DNA from: Dermanyssus gallinae
Taxonomy: Eukaryota > Arthropoda > Arachnida > Mesostigmata > Dermanyssidae
Direction: 5' to 3'
Length of the DNA stretch: 64,000 nt
Assembly (NCBI GenBank): GCA_003439945.1
Contig: QVRM01000483.1
Span: forward strand, 40,209 to 104,208
Below, in pieces: positions 48,921 to 60,340 of this stretch. The translations under genes and the position numbers were made by a program. Every line of letters starts with the position of its first letter. Position 1 is the stretch's first letter. The notes beneath the pieces are model-generated. The model saw nothing but the letters and a program-made list of their open reading frames with translations, searched no databases and was not told where the DNA came from.

Positions 48921-49603
48921 CTGCCATTGCGACAAGAACATGAAACATCATAACTGTTTAAGCATTACGCGATTCGAACGGGCAACTTAACATCCCTGTT
49001 GTTTGACGAACAGCCTGCTAACAAACCCCGTCATGCAGAAGATCGATCTAGTTACACGTTTACTAACGTGTGCCTTATACACACATTGATATGCATGGGC
49101 GGGTATGCTTTGTTTGTAGGCATCGATACGCAAGGTGAATGCCCAGTACTGAGTTACGGCAAGGTGAAATTAGATAGGCGGCTAGATCGTGTCTATGGGT
49201 TTTCTTCTTCGATGTGCTACTAGTGATGGTACTGCGGTGATAAGGGGTGCTGTCACCCCTTATCACCCCTGTGTCACCCCTATATTATATATATTTAGGG
49301 GTGCTGCCACGTGTAGCAAATTCCTGCAATGCATGCAACTTTACACTCGCCGCTTTGTTCTCTTCTACTCTCTTTCTTTGTGTCCGTCACGTGCACAGAG
49401 CGGTCTGACAGAGGGCGCGGGTCGCCTCTGTCGCTGAGAGATAGGTCACGCGTATTTCAAAACGTGTTTTGTCTCAATAAAGCCAGATGACTAGACACGC
49501 TACGGCAATAGGATTGTAGAATATAAAGCACTCATGAAGGCAGCGCGCCACACAAGTGTACTCAGCTCTCGCGGAGGTCGGCTCTTGTTCGAGCACCACG
49601 CAC
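48921..49603 (-). other. Fer3: Fer3 intron 2
   Basis: A 683-bp intron between AAG|GTGCGT (donor, GT at 49603-49602) and GGCAG| (acceptor). It contains a perfect 14-bp-stem hairpin at 49236-49267. The small plus-strand frames inside it (48999-49223, 49189-49437) are not genes. Confidence 0.82.
49236..49267. other. Perfect hairpin in Fer3 intron 2
   Basis: GGTGATAAGGGGTG (49236-49249), loop CTGT, then CACCCCTTATCACC (49254-49267): a perfect 14-bp inverted repeat. Related words (CACCCCTAT, AGGGGTGCTG) recur at 49275-49303. Confidence 0.92.
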
Positions 49604-49812
49604 CTTCTTTCGAAGCCGATCGAAGGCGTTATTCAAGTTAAACATGCGTCGTCTCTCGCGAATGTTCGCTGCTCTTCTCTGCGTCACCGTGGCCACCCGC
49701 CGGCGGGGCTTTGATGGCTTCTTCTTGACACTCGTGGTGCCGGCTGCGCCACCGGCGCCCCCGGGTACACTTCCATTGACGTCACCAACGCCCCCACCGC
49801 CAATACCCACTG
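49604..49812 (-). CDS. Fer3: Fer3-like bHLH transcription factor, coding exon 2 (basic region and helix 1)
   Basis: Second coding exon, 209 bp. The acceptor (GGCTCTCAG|CA) is chosen because it alone matches phase 1 of exon 1; the better-looking TGCTGTAG 21 bases upstream would break the frame. It encodes a Gly-rich segment, a Lys/Arg stretch ([16 protein letters not shown]) and the DNA-binding basic region and helix 1: [19 protein letters not shown] then DRLRKK (residues about 160-185 of 299). The R-R-x-A-N-x-R-E-R-R-R-M signature with the following F-N-L-N is that of the Fer3 subgroup. The family binds E-boxes as a dimer with class A partners such as Daughterless and acts in early neural or endodermal development; this is family knowledge. 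Overlapping plus-strand frames are shadows. Confidence 0.9.
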
Positions 49813-50939
49813 CTGAGAGCCCGAGCAGCGCCTACAGCACAACAGTGACAAACACGCCAGAGGAGAGAGAGAGAGAGAGGAATTAGGAGAATCCATCTTA
49901 GAGCGTCGCCGTAGCGTCATCATGACAATACAGATCCGTATCTAGGACTATCACTACGCCACGCGTGGCACGCATTTAAAGAAGCCCACAAACCAAGGTA
50001 CTAGCATTGTACGGTGATCGTAACTACTGTGCATTTCACATGCCAGGCCAGAAAGTTGTGTTTTAACAACACAGCATGCTTCCAGAAAGACCAACTGCAA
50101 CACAACCACAGAGAGAAGCTTGCTCGCGTTGACCCTGATCGATGTCTTAAAAGCAATGCGACATCAATGTGCAAGGGTACGGCAGAGAACAGAATCCGTA
50201 CCAAAACGTCTGTTGATAAGTGTGTACATTACATGCAAACACGGGCATAAAGGCAACATTGACGCTAAATATCGAGAAGAACGGTGCAGATTAGCATTTG
50301 GTAAACTGCTTGATCAGAAGGGATACCAGCCGCTTAGTCCGTACCGCGGCCAATAAATAACACTGGCTCACAAGGCTCACAAACATAGGTAAATCCTAAG
50401 AAAAGTTAGCTTCTGGCTTTTTAAACGTTAAATTCCTAGACGGCATGCAAAGCATATTCCAGTCAGTGTTAGTTCACCGAATATGGCATTCAATTTGTAA
50501 CCGAAACGTTTGGTTTTGCGACAAGTCGTGTGTAGCTTCTTGCCCCATCATAAAACATTTTATGGGTTTTAAGTAATACAGTAGACATTTAGGGTCAAAT
50601 TGGTTGGCTGTATGCGAATATAAGAATACACACGGCCGGATGAGCACACACGCTGCTATATAAAATGAGCAATAAAACAGGCATGCATTCAGTTGCAGAT
50701 AACTATGTTGTATAAACGCATGTATAGCCCGCCTGCCTCAACATATAGGTACACAAATATACAGGCTTAGTAAAAATGCACGCATGGAGCATTGCCCGGT
50801 CGGTGACAAATGCATTTCACTATGAGAACCTCAGTCGTAACTGATCAACGAAATAGTAGGGGCGGGCCACGACATTTTTAGGGAGGCTGTTGAAAATCTA
50901 GGCTCACAGTTTTGATAACGATTGGACGACGTCCACAAA

Positions 50940-50958
50940 TATATATATATATATATAT
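50940..50958. repeat. (TA)n microsatellite in Fer3 intron 1
   Basis: About 19 bp of TA dinucleotides. Confidence 0.9.
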
Positions 50959-53670
50959 GCTCGAGCGGCCTCGGTGATGTGATACAATTGGGACTGATGC
51001 AATACATCCGGTAACTTTAGTAGACAAAATTGCGTCCACGCACTCTAGATGTGCAAAACATTACAAGCTGACATCTAAACTGAGTTAAGGCCGATAGCGG
51101 AAAACACTGATAATGCGGGTAAGACTACGTGAGATCCTACGACAATGCACCGAGAGCCAGATATGTTGGGATGACATCTAGGGTTTCCCCAGCAGGCTTT
51201 GTGGCAGCATGGTCGCTCTAGAGGCCTGGGCCCTCTTATACATGTGTATATAACCCTCTTAAAACAGGAGCAGCAACCCATAATTCTGTATTTGCTTAAC
51301 AGCGTCCCCGAATGCTGTTTTTTGTTCCCATTTTTTTGGTAGCGCGGTTTTTTGCTCATAAGCCCAGTAACCACGCCACTTGCCTGTTGGTTGTGACGCA
51401 TTTTCGTGGATTTAGTGAACTTCTCTATATACTGTCCACAGATGTTCCCTCTGATAATAGGCTCAAAGGGACTATAGCAGACATATTCTTCATACGTAAT
51501 AGTATATGCTATGCATATAGTGCGTGAGAAGCTTACGATTAAAAGTGTCGGACTGATGGTCCTATTGCCTCCGCCCTCTTAATTCCGCCAACACCTACTC
51601 TATGAATAGCCCCTGTTCCCAAACTAAACACCAAAAGCGCCAAGTCTAAAACATATGAATACAATATTGTCACCAGGTATGGACATATAGTTTTTGTGTG
51701 TAAAATAGTGCAGATAAAGATGCGCGATTAGTGGGCGTATCGAACCAAAAGGTGGACGTCACAATGCCGCAGCAGAGTCTGCAGAGAAAACTTGACAACG
51801 TGCAGCAAAGGTATCGAGAGAACTTCGACTTCGTAGACGGCACAGTCACCGCAGCGCATGATCAGTCAAATGTTAAAGCTGCTTTCCCATGCAATAAAGT
51901 AGAGTCATACTTTTGGATTCATTCGGTCATAGCCTGTTATAATGTTTGCCGCAGTACCAACCTTTTCTGCGCTGGAGGGGTAAAGTGGACTGATAGCTCG
52001 CGAGCATCCCAGCGATCCCGGCAGGGAGCCTACGGTCATGCCACAGGATGCGAATCCTGCAACAAATCGAGACAGATGCACACGTATAGTTAAATACACT
52101 ACGCATTCTTACATAAGTTGTGACAACTCCGCACAATTACTAATAAGTATAGAAGTAATAGCAATAAAAAGGTAATCACAGTATTAATAATAGACCTACC
52201 AATGCAATCTCAATTCTGGAATCGCATGCCGAATTGTGCAGAGCAGGATTGTTCTAGGCTGAAGGTGAAGACGTTTACTTAGACAAAATTGTAAAATGAT
52301 GAATTGAAGAACAAAAAGTCTCAATACACTAAAAAATCAATGAGAGATTAACGGCAGCACTACGGTCGTTCACACATATCCCATCCCACGAATCCTTTAG
52401 GCCTCACGCGTCTACCGAAACGTAGACCCAATGGGCTGGCGCTACTCAAAAGATTTAGTCCTGGCGTGGGTCGATACTGTTGTTAACATCCTGACGCTTT
52501 TCACGTTGTTGTTGTTGTTGCTGTTCCTGCGGTTTACGCCGGCGCTTGGCGAGCCAGGACCTCCTACAGCTAACACCATGGAAGGATTCCGTCACCGTCT
52601 AATTAGGGCCACTGGCGAGTTGGCAACGACCAGACTCGTTCCTCAAGCAACGTCTCGGGCACCGGATGCACAAATACATACCTAACTCCGCTGCGCTGAT
52701 GAGTCGTAGCCTACACGTCCATCAGCTACCCTACTAGGGAAGGTAGCCGGTGGACGTGTAATTTTAACGCTTACCAGCTTCGGCGGTTGACGGCATCACC
52801 TGCTTGTGAGCGCAGCGACGCACCATAGTGGGGGGGCGGGGGGGCACGGAGTCGATTACGGTCGCATCGCAAAGAAGCATTTTACCTCTTTCGAGTGAGT
52901 GGAATGAGGGTCATTCTGTCTGGTGGTCTTGCTGCTGGTGCACTAGGTCGTAGTGGCCTAGTGGACCGACCTGCTATCCGCAAACGCACCCGCATGAGTG
53001 AAGTAGACCCTGCTGCAACGTGGTCATTGAAATCGACGATCAAGGTGCTCAGATGAGAGCCTCGTAGGGCGATCAGGCCAGGCGTCAGAACCTTCGTTGA
53101 AGGTCGCTCTCAGTCTAGCCCTGCCCGTGTCCGTAGCTCTGTCGATAAGCCCGTTGAGGTTAGCTTCATGTTCACTCCAGGGGACAGACCCACCTATCTG
53201 TGATATTAGATCGCCGGAGGAGAAGGGGGGTATTGCCGCACTGTGAAGTCTGCTTCGGGGTGGCATCTTGGAGTGTCGGGTCCAACTTGGTCTGAACGGG
53301 GTATCCAGAGGATGGCGCACGTCTTCTGGTTGTCTGCAGCCAGGTTCATTCATAGAAACGGTAATTTCTCGACCCGCAGTTTAAGTAGCATTTGGTGGAC
53401 TTAGGTCGTCTTTTCAACGCCGCCAATAAATGCCTTCATATTAATTTTTTTGCATTTGATCTGCTCATCTTTGTTTGCACTGCCGTCGCGATTCTTCGAT
53501 ATGTCTGAGCAACGCGCCGTCATCTCTAAGGTGTACGGATTTACTTGTCGCTGGTACCTCTTTAACACTTAGGCAGATACTACCATAATGACAGGGTTCA
53601 TGATGATGCATCGGAGACTGTTACCCTACTGCATTGTTGGGAAATGCCGGCCGTTGCTATATTGATTATT

Positions 53671-53880
53671 TCACCACGTCGTATCCACAAATTCAACAGG
53701 ACAGTGTTGACAGAGATTGCTGAACATAAAACCGGCTTCTGCTAAGACCAACACGTTGTCCGCGTATATCACCGCTTCCAACGAGGTGTACGGCTTCTTA
53801 ATTGCAGCGTGCGGGTATCCGTAGAGCATACGCATATATGTATATATATATATATATACCTCTTGATTTATTAAGAATGC
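53671..53880 (-). mobile_element. Possible LINE reverse-transcriptase fragment
   Basis: Minus-strand frame with SLEAVIYADNVLVLAEAGFM, which resembles the catalytic YADD block of LINE RTs with the second Asp changed to Asn. The part before it is interrupted by a TA tract. Only one motif supports this. Confidence 0.35.
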
Positions 53881-55022
53881 AAATGGAGCTACAATTGTCT
53901 CCCGCAAACGTGTGCACTAGGATATATATATGCTTAAGTGCACATATACATTAATATAGCTATATATAGGATATTATTACTATAGCGCCTGTATCTGTTC
54001 TAGTTCCTGGCTAGTTACCATTTCAATCGAATGTGGCAGTGGCACAGTCACAAGACGGGTCAACTTCTGTGCAACTTCTTCGTTTTCCTAGAACGTGATA
54101 CATTCTTCCTTCTGCGAAGCTTGCTAAGGATGGCTTGCGTACAGGTGAAATAAAACTATGTTTGTATGCAACTAATAAACAACTGTGTACACAATTGTAT
54201 ATAAGACCATGTGACTGTGTAAATTCACTCTATTTTATAAACTGTTGATCTTTTTTTAGAAAACTCTAGCATTTGTAATTCAGCTTTGCAAATAAACCAC
54301 GCTCCGAAACTACCTACTACGGACCTGAAACTACAACTATCTCTCTTTCTTTTTTTCATTGACAATATCTAGACAAGAAAATGGCAAGAAAGAAAAACTA
54401 TTAAACGTCGGTGGATTCAATATGATTACGCTTTGCTTGAGCATTGGTATAGTTACTTCAGGCATCAAAATACTAAAGGCTTAAAAACACACCTGTTAAT
54501 ATTTGTAATGTTATTTTCAACGATTATGCAGGACGGACATTGGGATTGGTGTTGCCCAGTTGAGCGCTCGATATTCAGCCAGACGCCAGTGCCTTTGCTC
54601 GAGATCACTCTGAGCTCTAAGGCTTACCCGTCTCTGTCACTGTGTGTCTGTATCTGCCACTAATCAAAAATATGTTACTTTTCGTCACGTTAGAACAACG
54701 GTAAACACATATTTGACAAATAATGACACAGACGAGCTAACTTCGTGCAATTGATATCAATGCCATCGTTTTGAACGGATTCAAACATGAGTACTCAAAG
54801 GCCATTGCAAAATATGACCCTTCGCAAACTTCAGCTTTCAAGATACAAATAAGGTAACAATTGGCGTCTATTGGGGATTAGTCTCAATGTCAACATAGAA
54901 ACATAAGCATAGAAGGCGTCCATAAGGCCATTCATTTCTCGCCGATTTAAGGAAGCCCAAGGTTATGATTCAAATTAACCAACCAGGGCGCATAAAAATG
55001 GCAAATCGGCATTATCTTTATA

Positions 55023-55024
<2 letters not shown>

Positions 55025-55080
<56 letters not shown>
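55025..55080. repeat. (TA)n microsatellite in Fer3 intron 1
   Basis: 56 bp of perfect TA repeat. Confidence 0.95.
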
Positions 55081-55083
<3 letters not shown>

Positions 55084-55448
55084 CATATAATCGGCATTTA
55101 AAGATACGGCCGTGACTCGGCCTACTTTTTGTTACAACTCCTGCTTAATGTACTTGGAGTACTTGGAAGCACTAACATAGTCGTTCACTGTACTACTTAA
55201 TGAAAAAAGAGGGCATGATTTTGTCGAAATGACAAAATCGTCGCACTTCGTAGAAGTTCTTGCTGTCATACACGTCTACGACAGGCAACTCGGTCAACCG
55301 GTTGGATTGGCTTTAGCCTGCAAGTTTTCCGAATGAAAAGTTCCAATTGGTCCAAAGTTTCAGAGTCAACTTAGTCAACCTTCAACAACCTTCTGTGCTA
55401 CAGAATCAATCAATGATCCTCTATCCCTAGGCAACACGTGCTCCCTTA

Positions 55449-55633
55449 AAAAATCCTTTCGGGGCTGACTCTCAGCCAAGATTTAACGTCCATGGGACTG
55501 CTTTTCGCATTACTTCATAGACGGACCCCCGTAAATACAAATGTGCAACGGTGGGGCTCGAACCCGCGCACCTACATATGTGTCTACTCCGATCGCGAAG
55601 CGCAGACGCATGCCACCACGCCACCGGGCTTGA
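55449..55633 (-). mobile_element. SINE-A copy 1, full length, with target-site duplication
   Basis: Best copy of the family, read on the minus strand. The tRNA-like head has an A box TGGCGTGGTGGC (55612-55623 complement) and a B box GGTTCGAGCCC (55554-55564 complement), followed by the body with CACATTTGTATTTACGGGGG and GGCTGAGAGTCAGCCCCGAA, then an A/T-rich tail. It is bounded by CAACACGTGCTCCCTTA (55432-55448) and CAACACGTGCTCTCTTA (55634-55650), 16 of 17 identical. It lies in Fer3 intron 1, same strand as the gene, 28 bp from the splice donor. Confidence 0.88.
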
Positions 55634-55678
55634 CAACACGTGCTCTCTTAGCATGTGTCAACGTGCGCTTGAACTCAC

Positions 55679-56024
55679 CAGAGAACGGGTCGGGACTCGA
55701 GAACGGAGTGGGGTATCCGTGTTGCGCGTGCGAATAGCCGACAGGATCTGCCGGCGCCGATGTCGAGCTGAGATGATGCGACCACTGTTTGAGCTGGAGC
55801 TCGGAAGGCAGGTAGCCGGTGGCGGGGTAGGACACGCCGCCTGGTGGCGAGCGTCCGCCGAACGCCGGCGGCACACCGTACGCAGGTGACGACGACGACG
55901 ACAATGGTGACGACATCAGCGGTGAGGACTGTGGGGGCGGCCCATGGGTCGGGGACGACGTCGCCGCACCCCCCTGCGCCGCCGAAGGGCCACCTTTACC
56001 TCCTGGCCGGCCTTGGCTGGACAT
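55679..56024 (-). CDS. Fer3: Fer3-like bHLH transcription factor, coding exon 1
   Basis: Proposed first coding exon, 346 bp. The ATG at 56022-56024 is the start because an in-frame TGA lies nine codons upstream (56049-56051). It encodes 115 residues plus one base and ends at a consensus donor (GTGAGT); phase 1 fits exon 2. The sequence is low in conserved motifs: MSSQGRPGGKGGPSAAQGG, then Ser/Pro/Gly/Tyr-rich (SSPLMSSPLSSSSSPAYG, GYPTPFSSPDPF). Such disordered N-terminal regions are usual in bHLH factors and may serve for activation. Joined to exons 2 and 3 the product would be 299 residues, longer than typical Fer3 proteins (about 170-200). That this exon belongs to Fer3, and not to a separate gene, is inferred from strand, phase and position. 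Confidence 0.62.
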
Positions 56025-57663
56025 GCTGTCTTGGCCTGCAGGACACGCTCAAGACGCCTTCAGCCAGCCGGGAGACCGTCAGTTCTCGCCCGCAGGCCAC
56101 GTCGCTGTTGTCGTTGTTGTTGTGTGTGTTGTTGTTGTCGTGTGTGCTGCCGTTGTTTTCGTTGTTGCGGCTGTTTTTCCCGTTGTTGTTGTTGTTGCTG
56201 TTCCTATTGCTGACCTCGTTGTCGGTACGGTCAGGCGCACTTCACGCACGATTTCCGCCAGGCGGGGGTCACGCGGCGGATTCCGCTGCCCTTTTACCGC
56301 TGCTTCCTCTTCTCTACGCCTCTCGGTGTGTGTGGCGATTTCTCGTTGCTTACTCTTTATCTATCTGTCTACCCATCCATCTATCCTGGTTTGCGTTCTC
56401 CTCTTGTCTTCGGAGACCGTCGGAGAGTCAGCGCTACCGGATTGAGGTCGTCTAGAGGTAGGTGCCTCCGCTGTCGTACCGCTTCGACGTACGGTTCGGT
56501 GAGTCGCGCGAGCCCGCCAGACGCTGGCGAGACGGCGTGGTCAACCAGGCGTATCGTATCACGGCTTCGCCACCGCCCCAAGGCCCGCGTGGCCCTGATT
56601 TGCCCCCGTCCTGTAGTAGTAGTAGTAGTAGTAGAAGCTAAAGCTCGCCCTCACACCTCTCACTTCACACCTCAGCTGAGCCAGACGACACCTCGCCAGC
56701 CATCACCTGCCCCCGCGGCCACTGAAGCGCGCACACATATACAGCAGCAGTGTCCACAGTCACTCACTCACTGGCGGCTCATTCGTAGAGGCTCATTCAC
56801 GTCCTGGCTTGATCGCCCCCGGCCCTGCTACCGGATGGTTGGATGGGGCTTACACCTTGGAGACGATGATGACGACGACGACTTGGCCTTGCCCGGGTGA
56901 GATCCGTTACGTCGGATTTGTGCTGTGCCCCGCGCGGGAAACACCTTTCCCCTTTGTCGGCGCGTTTCGTCTGTCTGTCTAGTAGGTGATCCCACCCGCT
57001 CCTACTCCCGGTCGTCGTTGCCGAAACGGCTTAGCCAGGCCCCGTCTCCGCAGTCACCGCCAAAGACTGTTGCTGCTACACGCCCCGCTGAAGCTCAAGG
57101 CCCACAACACCGACCGCCAGTCACCTCAGTAGCCGGGGTGAGGAGGGGGGGGGGGGCTCAACTCAGACTCAGCCTCGGAGCTCACGGCTCGTTGAACCGC
57201 CGGAAAGAAGCGGAAACGACCAAGCCAGACTAAGAATAAGCAGCGACGTAGGCAGGTAGGTAAGGTGCAAGTTGTAGTAGTAGTAGCAATAGTAGCTCTC
57301 CTGTAGTAGTAGTAGTCGTTCTTCCGCCTGAACCTGGACAGCGTGCGCGGACGGGGGCAGCGGACGGCAGCCAGCAGAGCAAAGCCGCATGCAGCCAACG
57401 ATAAGGTGGTTGGCTCTGTCGGATTGCAGAGAAGAGACCGATCGTGCCTGCTGTTTTGCAGCCGGCGCCTTCCAGCGGCGTTGCTGGCGCAGAAGAAGCA
57501 GAAGCAGCAACAGCAACAGTCGTGGCAGTATCAGTAACAGCAATCGAAGCAACACCAGCAGCAGCGACGAGCGCCGCCACCCTCCGTTCTCAGTTCACGC
57601 CTCACTGGCCACCTTATTGAAATTGTTCGCCAGTGTCAGGCCGAGAAAAAGCTGCTCGGTGCG

Positions 57664-57690
57664 GTTGGTCGGTCGGTCGGTCGGTCGGTG
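57664..57690 (+). repeat. (GGTC)n microsatellite
   Basis: Six or so GGTC/GGTT units in a row. Confidence 0.92.
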
Positions 57691-58139
57691 GACTTGAGCG
57701 AGCAAGGAGTCAGCGCCCCCTCTCCAGTCACCCCTCACCAAACAGACCCAGACAGAGGAAAGATGGGTCGTTTGAAGCTGCTGCCGCAGCCACCGCCATT
57801 GCCGTCGTCTCTAAGCTCCGCCTCCTTCTCGTACTCTCGTGTGCTCGTCGATGGGTCTCATGAAGCACACGGCGCTCGGATGCTGAGCCAATGTCGACTC
57901 GTTCAGATGTTGCACGCCCCGCCCACAGAGACGTGGCGTGAGAGGCCGGGCGGGGTATGTGGGTGGGGGATCTGGGTGGGCCAGTTGGAACTGGTCGTCG
58001 TCGTCGTCTTCGTTGTCGTCGGGGGTGATTGTGACAGTGAAAACAGCGGCGATCTTCTGACAATGATGTCGAATTCCTAAGATCGGCCTCCGAACGGCGC
58101 CGTCTGGCGGCTCGAGTCTGCACTACCGCTTCTGCGCAC

Positions 58140-58420
58140 TCGCAAGTACAACAGCGACAACAACAAACAACACCAGCAGAAGCAGCAACAACAACAAGCA
58201 ACAAGATGTGAAACAACAACAACAACGGCGACGACAACAACAACAGCGACGACAACAACAACAGCGACGACAGCGACGACAACAACAAGAGCGGAAACAA
58301 CAACAACAAGCAACAAGAGCGGAAACAACAACAAGCAACAAGAGCGGAAACAATAACAACAACAACAGCGAGTACAACAACAAGCAGCAACAACAACAAC
58401 ACAACAACGAGAGACGATTA
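58140..58420 (+). repeat. CAA-rich compound array with GCGACGA and GAGCGGAAA units
   Basis: First units of GCGACGACAACAACAACA, then three units of the type AGCAACAAGAGCGGAAACAA, then more CAA. Reads as Gln/Arg-rich on the plus strand (58208-58492) and Val/Cys/Leu-rich on the other; both are repeat artefacts. Confidence 0.85.
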
Positions 58421-59065
58421 CGATCACGGCAACACAGGTCAGTGCAGCAGCCGGTAAATCTTGCTGGGTGGGCGGTCCAGACTGTGTGGTAGTGGTGTAC
58501 GTGCAAGCATCTGTGTGGGGGCGTTTGTAAAAGTTAGAGTTGTGGCAGTGGGCTGGAGCGGAGTGGAGGCGAGGGGAGAGCGATGGGGGCAATCCCAGCC
58601 GACGGCCAACCTGGTGGTGCCAGCTGGTCGAAGACGAGCTGGCTCCTCCGGTTTGCCGTCCTCACAAAGCCCCTCACTCGCTCGCTTTGTTGTAGTGAGT
58701 CCCAACAACGCGCAACGACGACGACGACGACTTCTAGTCCTGGAACCACTGCTACAATGACTATGTCTGCTAATGTTACCATTATGTGTGCTATTAGATG
58801 CTAGCGAAACGCGTCGGGACACGTCAGGGGGTTTAGCACCAACATCCTCCACCGCGGCCGCGTCGACCCACTTCTAGCCCGCACTTCACACACGCAGAGG
58901 GGCACCGAGCCTTGACTACTTTGCTTTTGTTGTTCACATCTCGCCTGCTTTTTCGTTTGTTGCTGGCTGCGGCAACGACGGTGCCGTTCAACGTAATTCC
59001 ACGAATCGCCAGTGACATCACATACTAAAACTTCGCTCACTCTTTCTTATATATATAGTATCCTC

Positions 59066-59068
<3 letters not shown>

Positions 59069-59097
<29 letters not shown>
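59069..59097. repeat. (TA)n microsatellite
   Basis: About 29 bp of TA dinucleotides. Confidence 0.93.
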
Positions 59098-59099
<2 letters not shown>

Positions 59100-59262
59100 T
59101 AATTTGTTGTTCAGTTGTAAAGTTACAGAGATATGTAATTAACTCACTGCACAACGCCTTGTAAGATTCGCTCTGTGTGCTAGCGACAAAGACACTTTCT
59201 CGTTCAGGCGTGAAAATCTACGATATATGCATATGTCACATGTAATGCAATTAGTTACAAAG

Positions 59263-59337
<75 letters not shown>
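59263..59337. repeat. (TA)n microsatellite
   Basis: 75 bp of perfect TA repeat. Confidence 0.96.
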
Positions 59338-59339
<2 letters not shown>

Positions 59340-60250
59340 AAGTCTCTCAGCAAGCGTTCGAGAGCGATATAAGGAAGTGTAGAGCTCGTTGAAGCAAATC
59401 TTTTTCCCAATGAAACGTGGTCTCTGAGAAATCTTGTTTCGGAGTAAGAGTGATATTTCTACAACCCATGACCCTGGTGTTGTTACCCGACATAGAAGCA
59501 CACAATGTGCCATAAGAAGACAACTAGTTCTCTTATACAGAAACTAAAAAAATATAGTGAATTTTTGCTTTTTCATTAGAACATATAGTTCAGGAATTCA
59601 ATTCAGGAAGCCGTTGAGCCTGAGGGTCTACTAGGGCTGCCAATTAAATAAACGTCAATTCTACCGAATTCAATACGTAGCTGTGAAATAAAACAAAACA
59701 CAATTCAAATCATTACGCCGAGCTATTTCTGCTGGCAACTTGAAATTGGTTGGATATCTTAAGGAGACTAAGAAAAACCTCCACAACGGTGCACCGTTCA
59801 TCTAGAATATTTCGCCGCACGCCGTGATGGCTATCATACGATAGTAACATGTAAGGGTTGTTTTGCAATTGGATGGTGACCCCCTAAGCGGGACAGTCTC
59901 TCGAACTCCTAACCTGGACCTGGGTCTAAACTGCCAGAAACTGGTCTATGTGGCATCGGGATTAGGGTGCCAACCTATTCAGTTATTATCCCCAATAAAC
60001 AACAACGTAGCGAGTCACAAGAGTCAGCTAGAAATTATGATCTCTTACTATATACTACCAGGCGCTGAGCTATGGGAAAGTCGAGAAATGCAAAACTCAA
60101 ACGTCAGTAGACATAGAGCTCGTAATGTGCTCCAAGCAAAGACTTGATTTATTATCACGATTCGTTTGACACACACCTCCACTTGAATGTTTTCACGTGA
60201 CGATAATCCATCATGATAACAGGTCGTTGTCCCTTTTCAAACCACGTCTG

Positions 60251-60340
60251 GATCTTGATATACAACGTGGAAACGCTGCCTCTGTTCGGGGCACACTTCT
60301 TAGGTGGTGTCGGCCTGACCGCATAGAAACTGACACGTGA
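60251..60340 (+). mobile_element. R2/NeSL-like retrotransposon C-terminal tip, copy 4
   Basis: Twenty-nine codons and a stop matching the end of the 45161-45898 frame: DLDIQRGNAASVRGTLLRW here against SLEIQRGNAASVRGTLLNW there. Weaker resemblance runs back to about 60230. It is too short to appear as an open reading frame of note. Confidence 0.68.

Larger units (their letters stand above)
49813..55678 (-). other. Fer3: Fer3 intron 1 (5.9 kb) with retroelement debris
   Basis: Inferred intron from donor CTG|GTGAGT (55678 down) to the CTCAG before 49812. It holds TA tracts (50940-50958, 53834-53858, 55025-55080), the SINE-A copy near its start and a possible RT fragment at about 53671-53880. 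Open frames at 51731-52093 (plus, 120 codons) and 53024-53353 (minus, 109 codons) are unrecognised. Linking exon 1 to exon 2 across this distance rests on strand, phase and composition, not on transcript data. Confidence 0.6.
56025..59040 (-). promoter_or_regulatory. GC-rich region upstream of Fer3 (probable 5' UTR and promoter)
   Basis: About 3 kb, GC- and CpG-rich compared with the window, immediately 5' of the Fer3 start. No TATA box or transcription start could be fixed. It contains simple repeats: GTT/GTC (56100-56200), (AGT)n (56615-56636), (GGTC)n (57664-57690) and a CAA-rich array (58140-58420). The many open frames (for example 55844-56455 plus, 57728-58402 minus, 58439-58852 minus) are low-complexity and no protein is recognised. 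The region is assigned by position and composition only. Confidence 0.4.

Noticed and set aside
49813..49833. Alternative exon-2 acceptor (TGCTGTAG ending at 49834)
   Set aside because: It has the better pyrimidine context but puts exon 2 in phase 0, which does not fit the phase-1 end of exon 1; the acceptor 21 bases further on fits.
55551..55640. Possible tRNA gene on the minus strand
   Set aside because: Head of the SINE-A copy, proven by its tail, sister copies and target-site duplication.
57728..58402. 224-codon minus-strand frame upstream of Fer3
   Set aside because: The Leu/Val/Cys runs come from the CAA-rich array read on the other strand.
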